NCBI GenBank assembly: GCA_026419785.1
Contig: JAODTK010005654.1
Coordinates: 89,676 to 153,675, forward strand
Length of the DNA stretch: 64,000 nt
Direction of reading: 5' to 3'
Source: Sclerodactyla briareus
Taxonomy: Eukaryota > Echinodermata > Holothuroidea > Dendrochirotida > Sclerodactylidae
In this document: positions 10,860-21,700 of the stretch, one piece after another
How positions within the stretch are numbered: the stretch's first letter is position 1
Layout: each line of letters starts with the position of its first letter
Translations under genes and position numbers: made by a program
Notes under the pieces: generated by a model
What the model saw: only the letters and a program-made list of their open reading frames with translations
Databases searched by the model: none
What the model was told of the DNA's origin: nothing

Positions 10860-13560
10860 ACGCTACCCATGACTTGGTCGTAATCCATTGTATTGACTGA
10901 ATATGAAAACTGGAATTTGACAAAATCATAATTTTTCAGTGATAATCCCTGTGACGGAACGAATATCTTTATTACGGCCGACCGACTCTGTTTTTTCCAT
11001 AATTCGCGAACTGATCACTATTTTTCTCTCTCCGAAATGGAAATGATTTGGAGTGCTGGTAATTTTTGACTGGAGTTTTCCTCTTGTAGTTTAAGTACGA
11101 ACATGGCATTATTTTCATAAATTGATGCCTAATTTTTTCTCGAATATTGCAATGGTTGGATGGAGCTTTAAGTAAACTAGTGTATTAAAATTAGGAGTTT
11201 GGGAGGGAGGGGGTACCAGTTTACCATCTTACTTTCAAATAATGGGTATACTTTGCTGGGTTAAACAGTGTTATACAATCTTTTTCTTTATTCTTTGGGC
11301 AACCATTTTCCCCCGAAAATACCTACGATCGCGAGATCACATATATATTCCTTTTTTCACTGTTTGTTCATATGTATCCTACCAACACATTAGCTACTAA
11401 TCACTGATCCAAGAATCGGAACTCCCAAGAAAGTCGAAACAGCGATAGCTGCATGTGCTCTACTTTCTTTTTTCCTTTTTCTAACCCAATTGCTTTTGTA
11501 ATTAACGGAATCGCGGCATAGCGGGTGTTCTTTTTTTCATGTCCTCAAGTCTACATTCAAGTAGAAAACGCTGCCTTCTCCACACCTCTTAGTCTGAAAA
11601 TCCACATCTCAGTAATTCACTGTATTTGGGACAAACAGCTTCGAAAATCAGTTGCGTCGGGATTTATTTTCAACAACGTTAGGCCTATGACCAACAGGTT
11701 GAAAACAGACGATATCAAATGCTTTATCCTACGCGCAGTAGAGTTTTCCTTTCTACTACGCGCAGCGCCAATCTCTGTCTATACTACTCGCCATCTATGA
11801 TGGCGCCTCGCTCAGTCTCCTAAACATCGCCCCTATGATTATATAGGCCGTACGTACAACTTTGTCTGACCCCGAGCGCTGAAATCTTCGTTATGCCATC
11901 GGTAAAAAAAATAACAGTTGGAAAAATTTCACCTACAGTTGTAATTTTCACTCCCTCGCCCCAAGGTCAGAGAATTCCAAGCCCCCCCCCCAATGCCCAA
12001 CGTACGGGACGTTGTGTGGCGAGGTACAGGACGGGTCCCCCGAGTGTAAAGATAAAACAAAAGAAGTACAAGCAAGAATATACCCAATTTTCAGAATTCA
12101 TCTCACAGTAGTAAATTCGATAGGAAAATACACACTCTAAAACTGGTGCTAATCATTAATGTAAACTGGGAACATTAATGTATATATTTAGGAATGAGCA
12201 TTTTCTTTGAGAGTCTGCGGCTAGAGGACGTAGAAATTACTCGACACTTACTTTGATACAATATTCACCAATCTAGTAGCGACGGCAAAGTCCATTTTTG
12301 GGTCCTGCGCCGCCAGCGACGCGCAAATTTGGCTGCAGGAACTTCCCACAATGTTGAAAACTGCGAATTTCGCTGCAATGCAGCTTCTCACCTTTTGTTT
12401 TCACCCAAGTAGCCTTCTAAGACCCTGTAAATGTCTCCTGATTTTTAGACTGGGCAAGAAGTTGCTCGGCTTGTATTTTGTAATTGACGAACCACAGCGT
12501 GCAGATGTTTAACGAAGAATTAACTGGAATGACTTTGATCTTTGACTTGAAATGACTACCCTATAGTCCACACTTCTCCCAAGTTTCATTCAATACGGAC
12601 AGAAAAATCGCATAATTATGCAAAGTGACCATCTGTGAATCTTTACATTACCCTTCTTGTGGTTTTACGATTACAACATCCACATCCCCATTTTCGGTTC
12701 GAATCCGTCAGTTAGAAGTATCGTAAGAAGAAGAAATCCACAAATATGACCCCTGTGACCTTGAAGTTTTCGCGGGCCCCAACTCTTTTCTCTACCCACC
12801 AACTTTATTGGTAAAAATCGCAATAACTCTGTACTTGACCGCTGGTATTGATATTCAAATTCAAAACAGTGAAATATCTCATTGGGTAAGCTGGGAAGTA
12901 CCACCCACATAGGCCCTCTAGTTATTTTCCTAACTTTGTATATCTAGTTTTCTCATCGACGCGTTGAAACCTAGAGGACCCTATTGTCAGACATGTTCGT
13001 GATTGGTTCCAACTTGAATAATCCTCTAACCGATCTATTATTCTTTCGTCCCCCAGAGAAACGGCGGCTCACCATGTATGTTTCTAAACGATTATCTTTC
13101 TCACTAGAGATGTTAAACTCAATGATAACCAAACGCGTCTTATTGTGCAAGATCCTCCTTCCGCCCCCATATGGTAAAGTGGGAATATGTTCCTTATGAT
13201 GGGGAATATGATGGTGTCTCATTTGGTGGGTATGAGGTTGATGCAGGGGGTTGGGTAATTAAAAGGGGTAAGGTAAATTGGCCTAAGTCGATCTGTGTTG
13301 AGCTAACCTGACTACTAGTGATGTGTTTGGTGATCAGCTTCGTGTTGACTTCAGTTGCGTCCAACAAAGCCAGACCTTCTGGTCTGTTATCGGATTACCG
13401 GAAAGGCATTTGTGGTCGAATTTTCATGTCCTTACGACGTCTTCATAAATCAAACCAATTATTCAAAGTTTTATAAATATCAATTGCTAAACAATTTAAC
13501 TACACCATGTCATCAGTAGTATGGGATGTGTGCATAATCGGGCTATTCCTGGTCTGAAAA
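10860..13560 (+). repeat. Long dispersed repeat, copy B
   Basis: This is the collinear partner of copy A, shorter because it lacks about 1 kb corresponding to 1.66-3.15 kb. It also lacks about 430 bp corresponding to 5.27-5.70 kb, the stretch that holds the CCHC knuckle in copy A. The 11525-11825 block matches 1385-1660 closely, including the run CGCTGCCTTCTCCACACCTC. It ends in the endonuclease coding remnant and merges into a tandem duplication. Confidence 0.75.
12961..13520 (+). pseudogene. LINE restriction-like endonuclease remnant (copy B)
   Basis: From about 13367 to 13500 one frame reads KPDLLV, then AFVVEFSCPYD, then SKFYKYQ. This is the PD...E...K..KY arrangement of the restriction-like endonuclease of R2/R4/NeSL-type LINEs (Pro-Asp near 13370-13375, Glu near 13418). 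Upstream, 12975-13110 matches the pre-knuckle segment of copy A. A deletion next to GTTGAGCTAAC (about 13305) joins it directly to the endonuclease. The zinc knuckle present in copy A is therefore absent, making this copy non-functional. Being in a single frame, it gives the best view of the domain. Confidence 0.8.
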
Positions 13561-14016
13561 TGCCTGGCATTACTAATTGAAAGAGTGAAGCTATTGTAGA
13601 ATTTCAAAGCGTAAGTGCAACCATAGGTTCTAACAGTTTGGGGGAAGTGTGCCGAGATGTTTGGTCATGTAGTCGAATGAGCCACTGGTTTATTGTACTG
13701 TATGTTGACCTCACAGTTTCCCTGCCATGACCTCAAACCAATTAATCAAAGTTTTAGAAATATCAATTGCTCAACAATTTAACTACACCATGTCATCAGT
13801 AGTATGGGATGTGTGCATAATCGGGCTATTCCTGGTCTGAAAATGCCTGGCTTTACTAATCGAAGGGGTGAAGCTGTTGTAGAATTTCAAAGCGTGAGTG
13901 CAACCATAGGTTCTAACAGTTTGGGGGAAGTGTGCCGAGATGTTTGGTCATGTAGTCGAATGAGCCACTGGTTTATTGTACTGTCTGTTGACCTCGCAGT
14001 TTCCCTGCCATGACCT
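13451..14016 (+). repeat. 283-bp tandem duplication at the LINE 3' end
   Basis: Two adjacent units, 13451-13733 and 13734-14016, are nearly identical and differ by scattered substitutions. Each starts CAAACCAATTA and ends CCCTGCCATGACCT. The first unit begins inside the endonuclease coding remnant. A partial match to its first 100 bp also follows the endonuclease of copy A (5835-5940), so the unit is the native 3' end of the element, duplicated in tandem here. Confidence 0.9.
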
Positions 14017-14369
14017 TTCTTTCTTGCAATCATTATTATTGCATCGTATGTTATCCACATGTTATCATCATGTATTATGATGTAATTTATGTGGTGGAAA
14101 GCAACAAACAGTCAGGATATGTATGTGGGTATGTATTACGCAAGACGAATACATTTAGCGCGTACGCGAGATGGCACCCCCGACCTCCTCTCGGTCGCAC
14201 GTGAACATCGAAACTTAGCAGTAGGCTTCCGCGAACGTCTCCTATAAAGAGCTGGGCCGCCACGCCCCGCTGCGCACTGGGTTGCCAACTGCCCCGGGGC
14301 GCACGCGCTGCAGGCGCGCACTGACCTATAAATTAACTGGACTGGAGGCGTAACACTAATCCGCTATAC
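14017..14369. other. GC-rich island between LINE copy B and the DIRS region
   Basis: 14130-14325 is strikingly GC-rich against an AT-rich background, with several GCGC-type strings and a TATAAAG at 14244. No gene follows in either direction before the DIRS end. It could be a promoter-like relic or an unrelated insertion. Confidence 0.35.
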
Positions 14370-14635
14370 TCTCAAAATTAAACGAATCCAAAGGATGAAG
14401 TTTGATAGGGGATTTTACCGACACATTACACGAAAGGAGGGATTACATGAGAGAAGTATGCGGTTCGCTTCATTTTTCAAATTAAGTTATGCTTTGCCAC
14501 GAGTCACATTACAGCAGGGTGGGTACGTAGCATATATTCAATCAATAGTGGGAGGGCATGTAATCCCTCCTTTCGTGTAATGTGTCGGTAAAATCCCAAT
14601 CAAACTTCATCCTTTGGATTCGTTTAATTTTGAGA
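14370..14635. repeat. Foldback: 80-bp inverted repeat around a 107-bp loop
   Basis: Arm 1 (14370-14449) and arm 2 (14557-14635) are near-perfect reverse complements, starting TCTCAAAATTAAACG and ending in ATTACATG next to the loop. Arm 2 runs directly into the terminal repeat of the DIRS element. The inner end of arm 1 plus the loop start (14442-14474) is a 33-bp exact inverse match to 38283-38315 at the far end of the DIRS element. That links the hairpin to DIRS terminal architecture, where an internal complementary region duplicates terminal sequence. Confidence 0.8.
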
Positions 14636-14949
14636 TTTCACCTCCCCATACACTCAATACGGTATTACATGAGACTTTAAAGCCGTGGTCAAAGCATGAC
14701 AAAGAGGGAAAAGTTATTTACTCACTGGTTTTTATTCAGTATTCCCCCTTGCTGCTGGTGCCATATCTCCTTAGATTGGCGTCGCTAAAGGGAACCTCAC
14801 TTTGAGTGAAACTAAAAATATTGACCTGCATGCCTGGAGGAATTAAAACATAACATTGATGTACTTTCATCAACCTAATTTCCTAAAACTGCTTCTGCAA
14901 ATACTTTGTCCTGTTTACTCAAATCAATCGGTTTATATTAAAAACTTTG

Positions 14950-15850
14950 CAAAAGTTGTTCAGTTGACCAGTCCGCAGTTGCAAGTATACGCTCAATTGC
15001 AACATTCTTCCGCTCAGCCTGGAGGTTGCTGCAGCTCTCGTAACTTGTGCACTGTATTTGGACGTGTCCATCCCCGCAGAATACATAATGCCACGATCCA
15101 ACGGGATAGAGTGTCTGTAGATGCCGGCCGAAAGGGTCGAATACAAGTTAGAAACAACTGCGTTATTCGGCCTCTGATGTTTTCCGTTCTGCTAATATTA
15201 TGTTGAAGCAATGAATAAACATCCAGTTTCAGGTCCTGATGATATGCTGGTAACAGTACCTGTAATGGTTTTCGCCCTGGTCTGGACTGTTTCAGTAACT
15301 GTGATATGGTGAATACAATCTTGTCATCACTTACATGCATGTTTTCCAAGTCTAGCGCTTGAAGTGTCTGTAAGCGTTGTGCTGATATAAGTGCAATTAA
15401 CACTACTAGTTTTGGTGTTTACCATTTGATTGGCAGGTTATCATAAGGATACATAGTTCTTAGGTAGGCGAGCACAGGGGACACATCCCATGTATCTCTA
15501 TATCTAGGTTGAGGTGGACGAAGGTTTGTGATACCCCTCGAATATTTTGACAACAACGCATTGGATCCAACTGTGCTACCGTTGCTTTCATCGAGAAGAG
15601 CCGGCATAGCCGACCTGGCTGTATTTATTGCACTGTAGCTGAGGCCTTCTTTATACAATTGCGAGAAGAAACCTAGAAGCTCTACTATAGATGGATGAAC
15701 CTGATTAATTTTTCGGACATCGCAGTATCGTTGCCATTTTTTGTATAAGTTTCGGTACTCTGCCTTTTGGTGAGTCTCTCAGGAAGACAATATTCTGGTA
15801 ATGTTGTCTGGAATCTGTGAATGTCTGTATTTTTGCCTGAGACTCGACAT
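14950..15850 (-). pseudogene. DIRS tyrosine recombinase (YR)
   Basis: Recombinase that would integrate the circular DIRS cDNA. One minus-strand frame runs from about 15850 through YKEGLSYSAINTARSA (near 15655-15608) and NLRPPQPRYRDTWDVS (about 15525) to LIALISAQRLQTLQAL (about 15400-15350). The Arg in SAQR is the first catalytic residue. It is interrupted by one in-frame TAA at about 15417-15419 and a frame change near 15070. In the C-terminal box the usual HxxR reads QVTR, so the histidine appears replaced by glutamine. The expected nucleophilic tyrosine at the end is not readable. It is a defective copy. Confidence 0.85.
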
Positions 15851-15904
15851 GCTAGCAATTGCAGTTTTGGATGTATCGGGGGTGAGAATTTGTTTCGGGT
15901 CCTG

Positions 15905-17110
15905 GCGGTAATGTTTTAGTGTGGTTTTGCCCCTTCGTTTATCATCTTGGCATATCGGTGATCATTTTGAATACCTTGGATACCATGGTTGCGTAGGCCA
16001 CATGTAGATGAGGACTCCCCTGGCCCCTTTCTTGCTGTATCTTCATGCAGGAGAACTCCGGCAATTAAAACAAACGGAGGGAAGGCATAATATAGTACCT
16101 GTGCCAACATAAAAGAGAATGCATCTATGTATTTTGCATTTTTGTGGCTTCCACCAACAAATGAAGTTGTATGAACTGTTTGTTAAGTTCAGATGCAAAA
16201 GAGGTCAAGTTGGGGGGGCACCACAAAACCCACAGATATTATTTTGGAAGATACAAGGGGCTGCACTCGCCATTCACTGCTATTCTGAAAATGTCTGATA
16301 ATTTATCTGCACACACATTATCTCTACCTGGTATATGCGAGCAGGTTAGCCAGTGAAGACGAGCAATTGCCCAATGCCATATTTCACTTGCAAGCTGGTT
16401 ACAAGCACGGGAATGAGTACCTCCCATTGCTCGAATATATGCCAAGCAGTTGTAGGATCTGAAGTATATGGATGTTCTTATTCGTTTTTCTTGATTCATG
16501 AAAGCTTTTAATGCCTCAAATATTGATATTTTTGTAAACATTGTTGTCTTGACCATTTTCCTAGATTTCCTGGATAAAGTCGGACTGACAGCACCCCATC
16601 CTTTAGATGATGCGTCTGTAATAATAGTTTACATCTGGGTCCGCTTTAAGGATATTTTCATAGGAATGTGGTAGGTTATGCTCCCACCAGGAGAGCTCTA
16701 CCAGAGCTCCTGTAGGCAAAGCAACATGATCCTCAAAATTCACTATTTACAGAAAGTGCTTGATTTTTTACAAACTCCAATTCTCGATAATACAGTGGCG
16801 CGTATTTCACCCCCTGAAAAAAAACAAGTATGCCGGGGTGGCTCATTGAGGCGAGCCAACTCACGGATAGAGTGAGAATGTTCCTTTTTAACAAGTTAAT
16901 ATCTGTGAGTGCTTTCTGCACTCTTTGATGTTTTGGTCTCACTGTCATGCTTATCGAGTTTATGGAGAAACCCAAAAAATATAATTCATTTGAGGGTGTC
17001 ATCCGACTTTTGTGGATATATCAAGAATCCCAACTCTTGTAATAAAGTTGAAACTACAGAGACTGCATATTTACACTCTTCAGCGGTTTTGGCTGTCAGA
17101 AAAATATCGT
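15905..17110 (-). pseudogene. DIRS RT C-terminal part and RNase H (downstream half)
   Basis: This is the continuation of the reverse transcriptase cut at its active site by the Polinton. Just inside the junction the frame resumes with the residues that follow YIDD. Next come LYFLGFSINSISMTVRP (about 16985-16930), then RNase H with YNCLAYIRAMGGTHSRACNQ (about 16455-16396) and HIPGRDNVCADKLSD (about 16340-16296). AFPPFVLI (about 16083) is a typical post-RNase H segment of DIRS polyproteins. Frame changes occur near 16730, 16560-16600 and 16015. The RNase H fragment at 16556-16239 is the best preserved. Confidence 0.88.
17105..17110. repeat. Target site duplication TATCGT (left)
   Basis: TATCGT directly precedes the Polinton's first base; the same hexamer follows its last base at 36061-36066. 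Six-base duplications are diagnostic of Polinton integrase. Confidence 0.95.
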
Positions 17111-17174
17111 AGTAGTATGCCAGGAGTAACCAGGACACCTAGGCAAATACGTCATACTCATGAATATTAATGAG
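17111..17174 (+). repeat. Polinton left terminal inverted repeat
   Basis: 64 bp matching the reverse complement of 35996-36060 with a single 1-bp indel after CACCTAGG. It begins 5'-AG as Polintons do. Confidence 0.93.
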
Positions 17175-17214
17175 ATGACAAATACGTCATACTCATGAAT
17201 ATTAATGAGATGAC
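17145..17214 (+). repeat. 35-bp tandem duplication across the left TIR boundary
   Basis: Two identical units (17145-17179 and 17180-17214) start AAATACGTCATACTCATG. The right end has only one unit and then diverges, so the left TIR was extended by duplication or the right one was shortened. Confidence 0.95.
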
Positions 17215-17700
17215 GTTATGAAATTAAGTGTGGTCATTTAATTTATCCTTTTGAGTTCGGGGTTTTGACATATAAAATCTATATTCAGTGTCCTTCAGAG
17301 ATAAAAGAGCATCCTAGTTAGTGTAATCCCCAAAGTCTATGGTTAGCTAATCTGTAAGGCCTTCGTTTATACAATGGTATCATTCTTTCGATGTCCATTC
17401 GGATAAAGATGAATATCATCGCGTTTTCGTTTAAAAAAACTTGAAGGATTTGAACCCAGGCTCTGCACGTAGTACGTGGTCAACAGGAAAGTCTCCTGAG
17501 TATGGGACGCAGTGATGGAAAGAGTTAGTGAAAAGGGAAACCTGACGGTCATTACCCATTAGCGGGACAATTAGAACCACTCCGATGATATTAGCTCAAT
17601 CATGTAATCCTGTTTTTGCAAGCTGGACGATGATTGAATTTGACGGTCAATTATCATTAGCATTCTAGTCCTGTTAACTGGGCCCAAGATTAAGAGGGCG
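17215..17700. other. Left subterminal Polinton sequence, non-coding
   Basis: No gene is visible. GGATTTGAACCCAGG at 17447-17461 resembles the T-arm/B-box of a tRNA on the minus strand, but no other tRNA arm fits around it. Confidence 0.4.
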
Positions 17701-18290
17701 GGGGGAGGGGGGAGCTTATCATTACTTGAGGGTCTCCGAGTGCTAGGCACCGAGCATCATTCTCTGAAGCAACTTCCCACGGATTGTGAATGTAGGCACT
17801 CCTACGATATTGATTACAATATTGGCCCGTTAATCGGGGGGTGCACTTAACGGAAGGGAGGGAATTATTATCAGTCAGAGTCTCCGCCTGTTAGACACCG
17901 ACTATATACCCATTGTTTCAAAGAAACGTCTCACGGATTGTGAACGCAGCAAAACTGTTACCGTTAATTGTTAACATCATGGTCTGGAATTGGGGCCCAC
18001 TATTGGAACGGAGGGAGGGGGGGGGGGATTATCATATCAGATCCCCCGTTCCTAGGCACCGACCACCATTGTCTACAGAAACTTTCCACGATTAGGACGT
18101 AGGCACTCCTCCGTTGTGTTAACGCACGCGGTCCCTGGTAATTGAGGGGGTGCATTACTGGAATGGAGGGGGTATCATTAGACTGGGTTTCCGGACTGTG
18201 TGCGCCGACCCCCACCATTGTCTAAAGAAAGTTCCAACGGATTATTCCGGCATGTAAGCGCCATATAACGTTGTCCAGAAAATTGAATCA
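17701..18290 (+). repeat. G-rich subterminal tandem repeat, about 155 bp, 4 degenerate units
   Basis: Anchors of the form CACGGATTGTGAATGTAG occur near 17777, 17933, 18088 and 18234, with spacings of about 156, 155 and 146 bp. Each unit also holds a TAGGCACCGA-type string and a poly-G tract ahead of TTATCAT. The array lies between the left TIR and the first gene of the Polinton. A role in replication, packaging or expression is possible but not shown. Confidence 0.8.
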
Positions 18291-18581
18291 AACAGACGCT
18301 ATCTGAGGGATCGATCATAGGATTGGAGGAACGCATCGGGGAGGGGGTGGGGGCGGGGAGTCAATATTCATTTTTTCAAACATATGTAAATTTAAGGATC
18401 CTATTGTGATTGACCGTTATTATATAAAAAAAAAATGTGACAAGTGACGCATGCGCGCACGATATCGTGTCTCGGTCGCAGGTATGAATCTTTTAGGTTT
18501 TGTTTCAGATCTTCTCAGACAGTTGGTGTGCCAACATTAGAAAAGTAGTAGCAGTGTCTCCCACAGATAAGCTATGTATAA

Positions 18582-18700
18582 TTTAGTCCGAAAATGAAAT
18601 TTGTATTAACATCGAATAAGTTATTTAAAATTTAGTTCGGAAATGGAATGTGTGCTTCCGTCGAATAAGTTATCTATACTTTAGTTCGGAAATGGAATCG
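18582..18700 (+). promoter_or_regulatory. 49-bp tandem repeat (3 units) upstream of the polymerase gene
   Basis: TTTAGTTCGGAAATG-type units start at 18582, 18631 and 18680, an exact 49-bp spacing. The third unit contains the ATG (18692) of the first open frame. Position and regularity suggest a promoter or start-region repeat; this is inference. Confidence 0.55.
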
Positions 18701-21700
18701 GTTTCGGATCAAATTTCTAACGAAGGCTCAATCGAGGAATTAAATCAGATTGCCGAGGAACATGATTTTACGGAGGAAGAACGTAGACGATTTTTCGAAC
18801 GGCTTTGTTTTATGTGTTTATGACTGTAGAAGCCGCGGGACAAGAGAACCAATGCGACAATCAACTTGACCAAGACGAAAACGAGAGCGGAGACAGCGAA
18901 GACGGTAAGTGAAAAAAGTTTGTCCTTTTCCAGAAAAAAGTAGTTGTGTTCAAATTAAGATTTACTCCTTAATAAAGTAACACAGTTTACTTTTTTCTAA
19001 TTTTCATTTTTACACTTAAAAAAATAGAGAAGTATAGATTTGTTCCTAAAGTGAAAATAGTTTCTATTAGTTTTAAAAATAATTTTCTCAGATTTAATAC
19101 AACCTATATAGAGTAATAACTTTACTGTTATTAGTGTTATAATTAATCGGAAATTAATCAAAAGAGTGTCGTTAAGGAACAATCTATTAGTTTTAAAAAT
19201 AGGAAAGGATTCTTTACCTTTTTTCTATTTTTTATCAGTAGGACATTTTAACATGCGCGCGAGGGAATAAGTTTGATCTTAGAAAAGTGAAACAACATTG
19301 AGACTGGACGGATTAATGAGGTTAACAAAATACCCCCCCCCCTCCCTATAAGGAACTATATCTGATAAGATCCCTCGGTTGTATATTTTCAGATGTGGTT
19401 GAAGAATGGCTACGGGCGGGGTCACCAGAATTCAGCTCTAGTCAGAGGGAAATCGTTGATCTACTAACGGACGGTTATCACCGATGAAGCTACCATAGAT
19501 TGGGTTCGCTCAGGATCGCCTGAATTAAGCGTTAGTCAGGAGGTGGTCGTTCACCGGATGTTAACAGGGGAAAGTGACTCTAGCGGGGAAGAGCTCTCTA
19601 TACCTCATGCAGAGGGGAACGAACACATGCGACCATATAGCTGGTATGGACGATGTTGCAGCCTCTGCGTTGAGTATTAATACGTCTGAGGCTTCAACGT
19701 CGCGTACCAATGGTGAATCAACACCGTCGATCCATGCTGCTGCGGCTGGTACCGATGCAGGGGCACCCATGTCGAACATAAACAATGGGATTCCAACTTC
19801 GGGTATCAACTATGGACCCTCCACATCTACAGGGATTGGGCCGTCGTTAGGTACACGTTGGAGGGGCCCCGTCCTCCATAGCAACAGCAGCGATGAAGAA
19901 GAAAGGAAGAAGGCAACGAAAATCGACTCAGGGGGGAAAAGAGACCTATCCACGCTGATGAGAGCAGTGACGGAAACGATGAGGATATCAGCCCTAGCGA
20001 TTTGTACGTTATTGAAAAAGTGACTGAAAGTATGTGAAGAAGTACAAAGCCAATTCAACTGATTATAAAGTCGGCTTCAATTTCCCTAACGAACACGTCA
20101 ATATTACAGGATTTATACTATCATTACATCAGGTGCTTCAGCACTTACTTGGAGCGAATCTGTGATAACATGTCGGCCCATGACATGGTTCGTATGTCAT
20201 TCATTCGGATCATTTAGATACACCCATTTCCAGCCCGTTTGCTAGGAGACGCGACGTCAGCCTTCCCAAAATCATGGCGGCAATCGAGAAGGTCCTACAG
20301 TCTCATAAAGAACTTTTCCCGAATGATCTGCACATGAACGTGATTCATTTCAAGATGCCTCGTGGTGGGGGGAGGTCAAAGGGTTTCACGGGTACCCAGT
20401 CAGTGGAAGAGTTCTTTAGGAGCAAGCAGTGTATCATTCGTATTCCGAAAGATGACAATAATCTATGCTGCGCTAGAGCGCTTGCTACAGCCATTGCTAT
20501 TCGCCACAACCACCCTAAATTAGCCACAGGTTAAAAAAGGGCGGGCATTCAATTAGAGTTGGCCAGAAAGCTTCATGCCGACGCAGGCGTACCTGAGGGA
20601 AATGCGGCATTCCTGAGGTCGATGCCTTCCAGAGGTATTTGGGGAAACAGTTTCAAATTATCGTACTGTCATCGCTCCGAACTTCCCTTGGTCCTCTATA
20701 AGGGCCCCACTTGAGCTTTGGTTTGCAAATATTCCTGTTCTATCACGATGACCACTTCAACTTATGACTCAGCCCGCTCCATTTTATGGGTTTGGCTATT
20801 ACTGTCACTTCCTCCACAACAAACTCTACAACGACAGGGTCGATCACAAGTGTGAACTTACTTGTAACGTCTGTCGAAGTGGAAATTGTCAAAGTGAGGC
20901 GGTAAGAATGGGTCCTTGCGATAGGTGTAACAGGGATTTAAAAATGACGATTGCATGCAAAATCACTTGACCAAAAAATCCCGAGGGAGGGGGGACCTCA
21001 CTATTTGTGAACGTTATTACAAGTGTACTGACTGTGACAGGTTTGTAGAGGTCAAACTTTCGAAGAACGGTCAGGAGTTGAAAACCCCATCGATTCAATC
21101 GAGTTTTTTTGCAAAGTATGTAAGCTGCTAGCCGTAGATGGACATAAATGCTCCACTTTCAAGTGCACACGGATAAACAGGGGACCACTGGAAAAAAAAC
21201 CAAAAAAAGGACCTGATGCAAGCAGGTCTGAGAAAAAGAAGGACCGCCCCCCCATACGTATATTTTTATGACTTAGAGACAATGCAGGAAACTGGTGTAC
21301 ACGTACAGATTTATGTGCTCCGCTCAATTGTATGTGAGGATTGCATGGCAAGGCCTTCACAGACCCATGCGAATACTGTCAAGGAAACAAGAGTCGTTTT
21401 CAAAGGAGAGAATACCTTGAACGATTTGGGGGAGTGGTGCCTCAAAAAGCATGATGCGACCTTTATCGCCCACAATTTCAAAGGTTTCGATGGTTACTTT
21501 ATTGCAGAATATCTGTACAATTGGGCTATCCTCCAGATGTGATTAAACAGGTAGGAAAATTCCTGCAACTGTCTGTACCAAGGAGCAAATTACGCTTCAT
21601 GATTCTCTCAATTTCATGCCCATGCCTTTGGCAGCACTCCCCAAAACGTTCGGTATCGATGAACTGAAGAAGGTATTTCCCGCATCTCTCAACAAGTAGA

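Noticed and set aside
17440..17560. tRNA gene on the minus strand
   Set aside because: Only a T-arm-like GGGTTCAAATCC was found; the acceptor, D arm and A-box do not fit around it.
19561..20058. Minus-strand frames opposite the polymerase N-terminal region
   Set aside because: They mirror the acidic plus-strand coding region and show no motifs.
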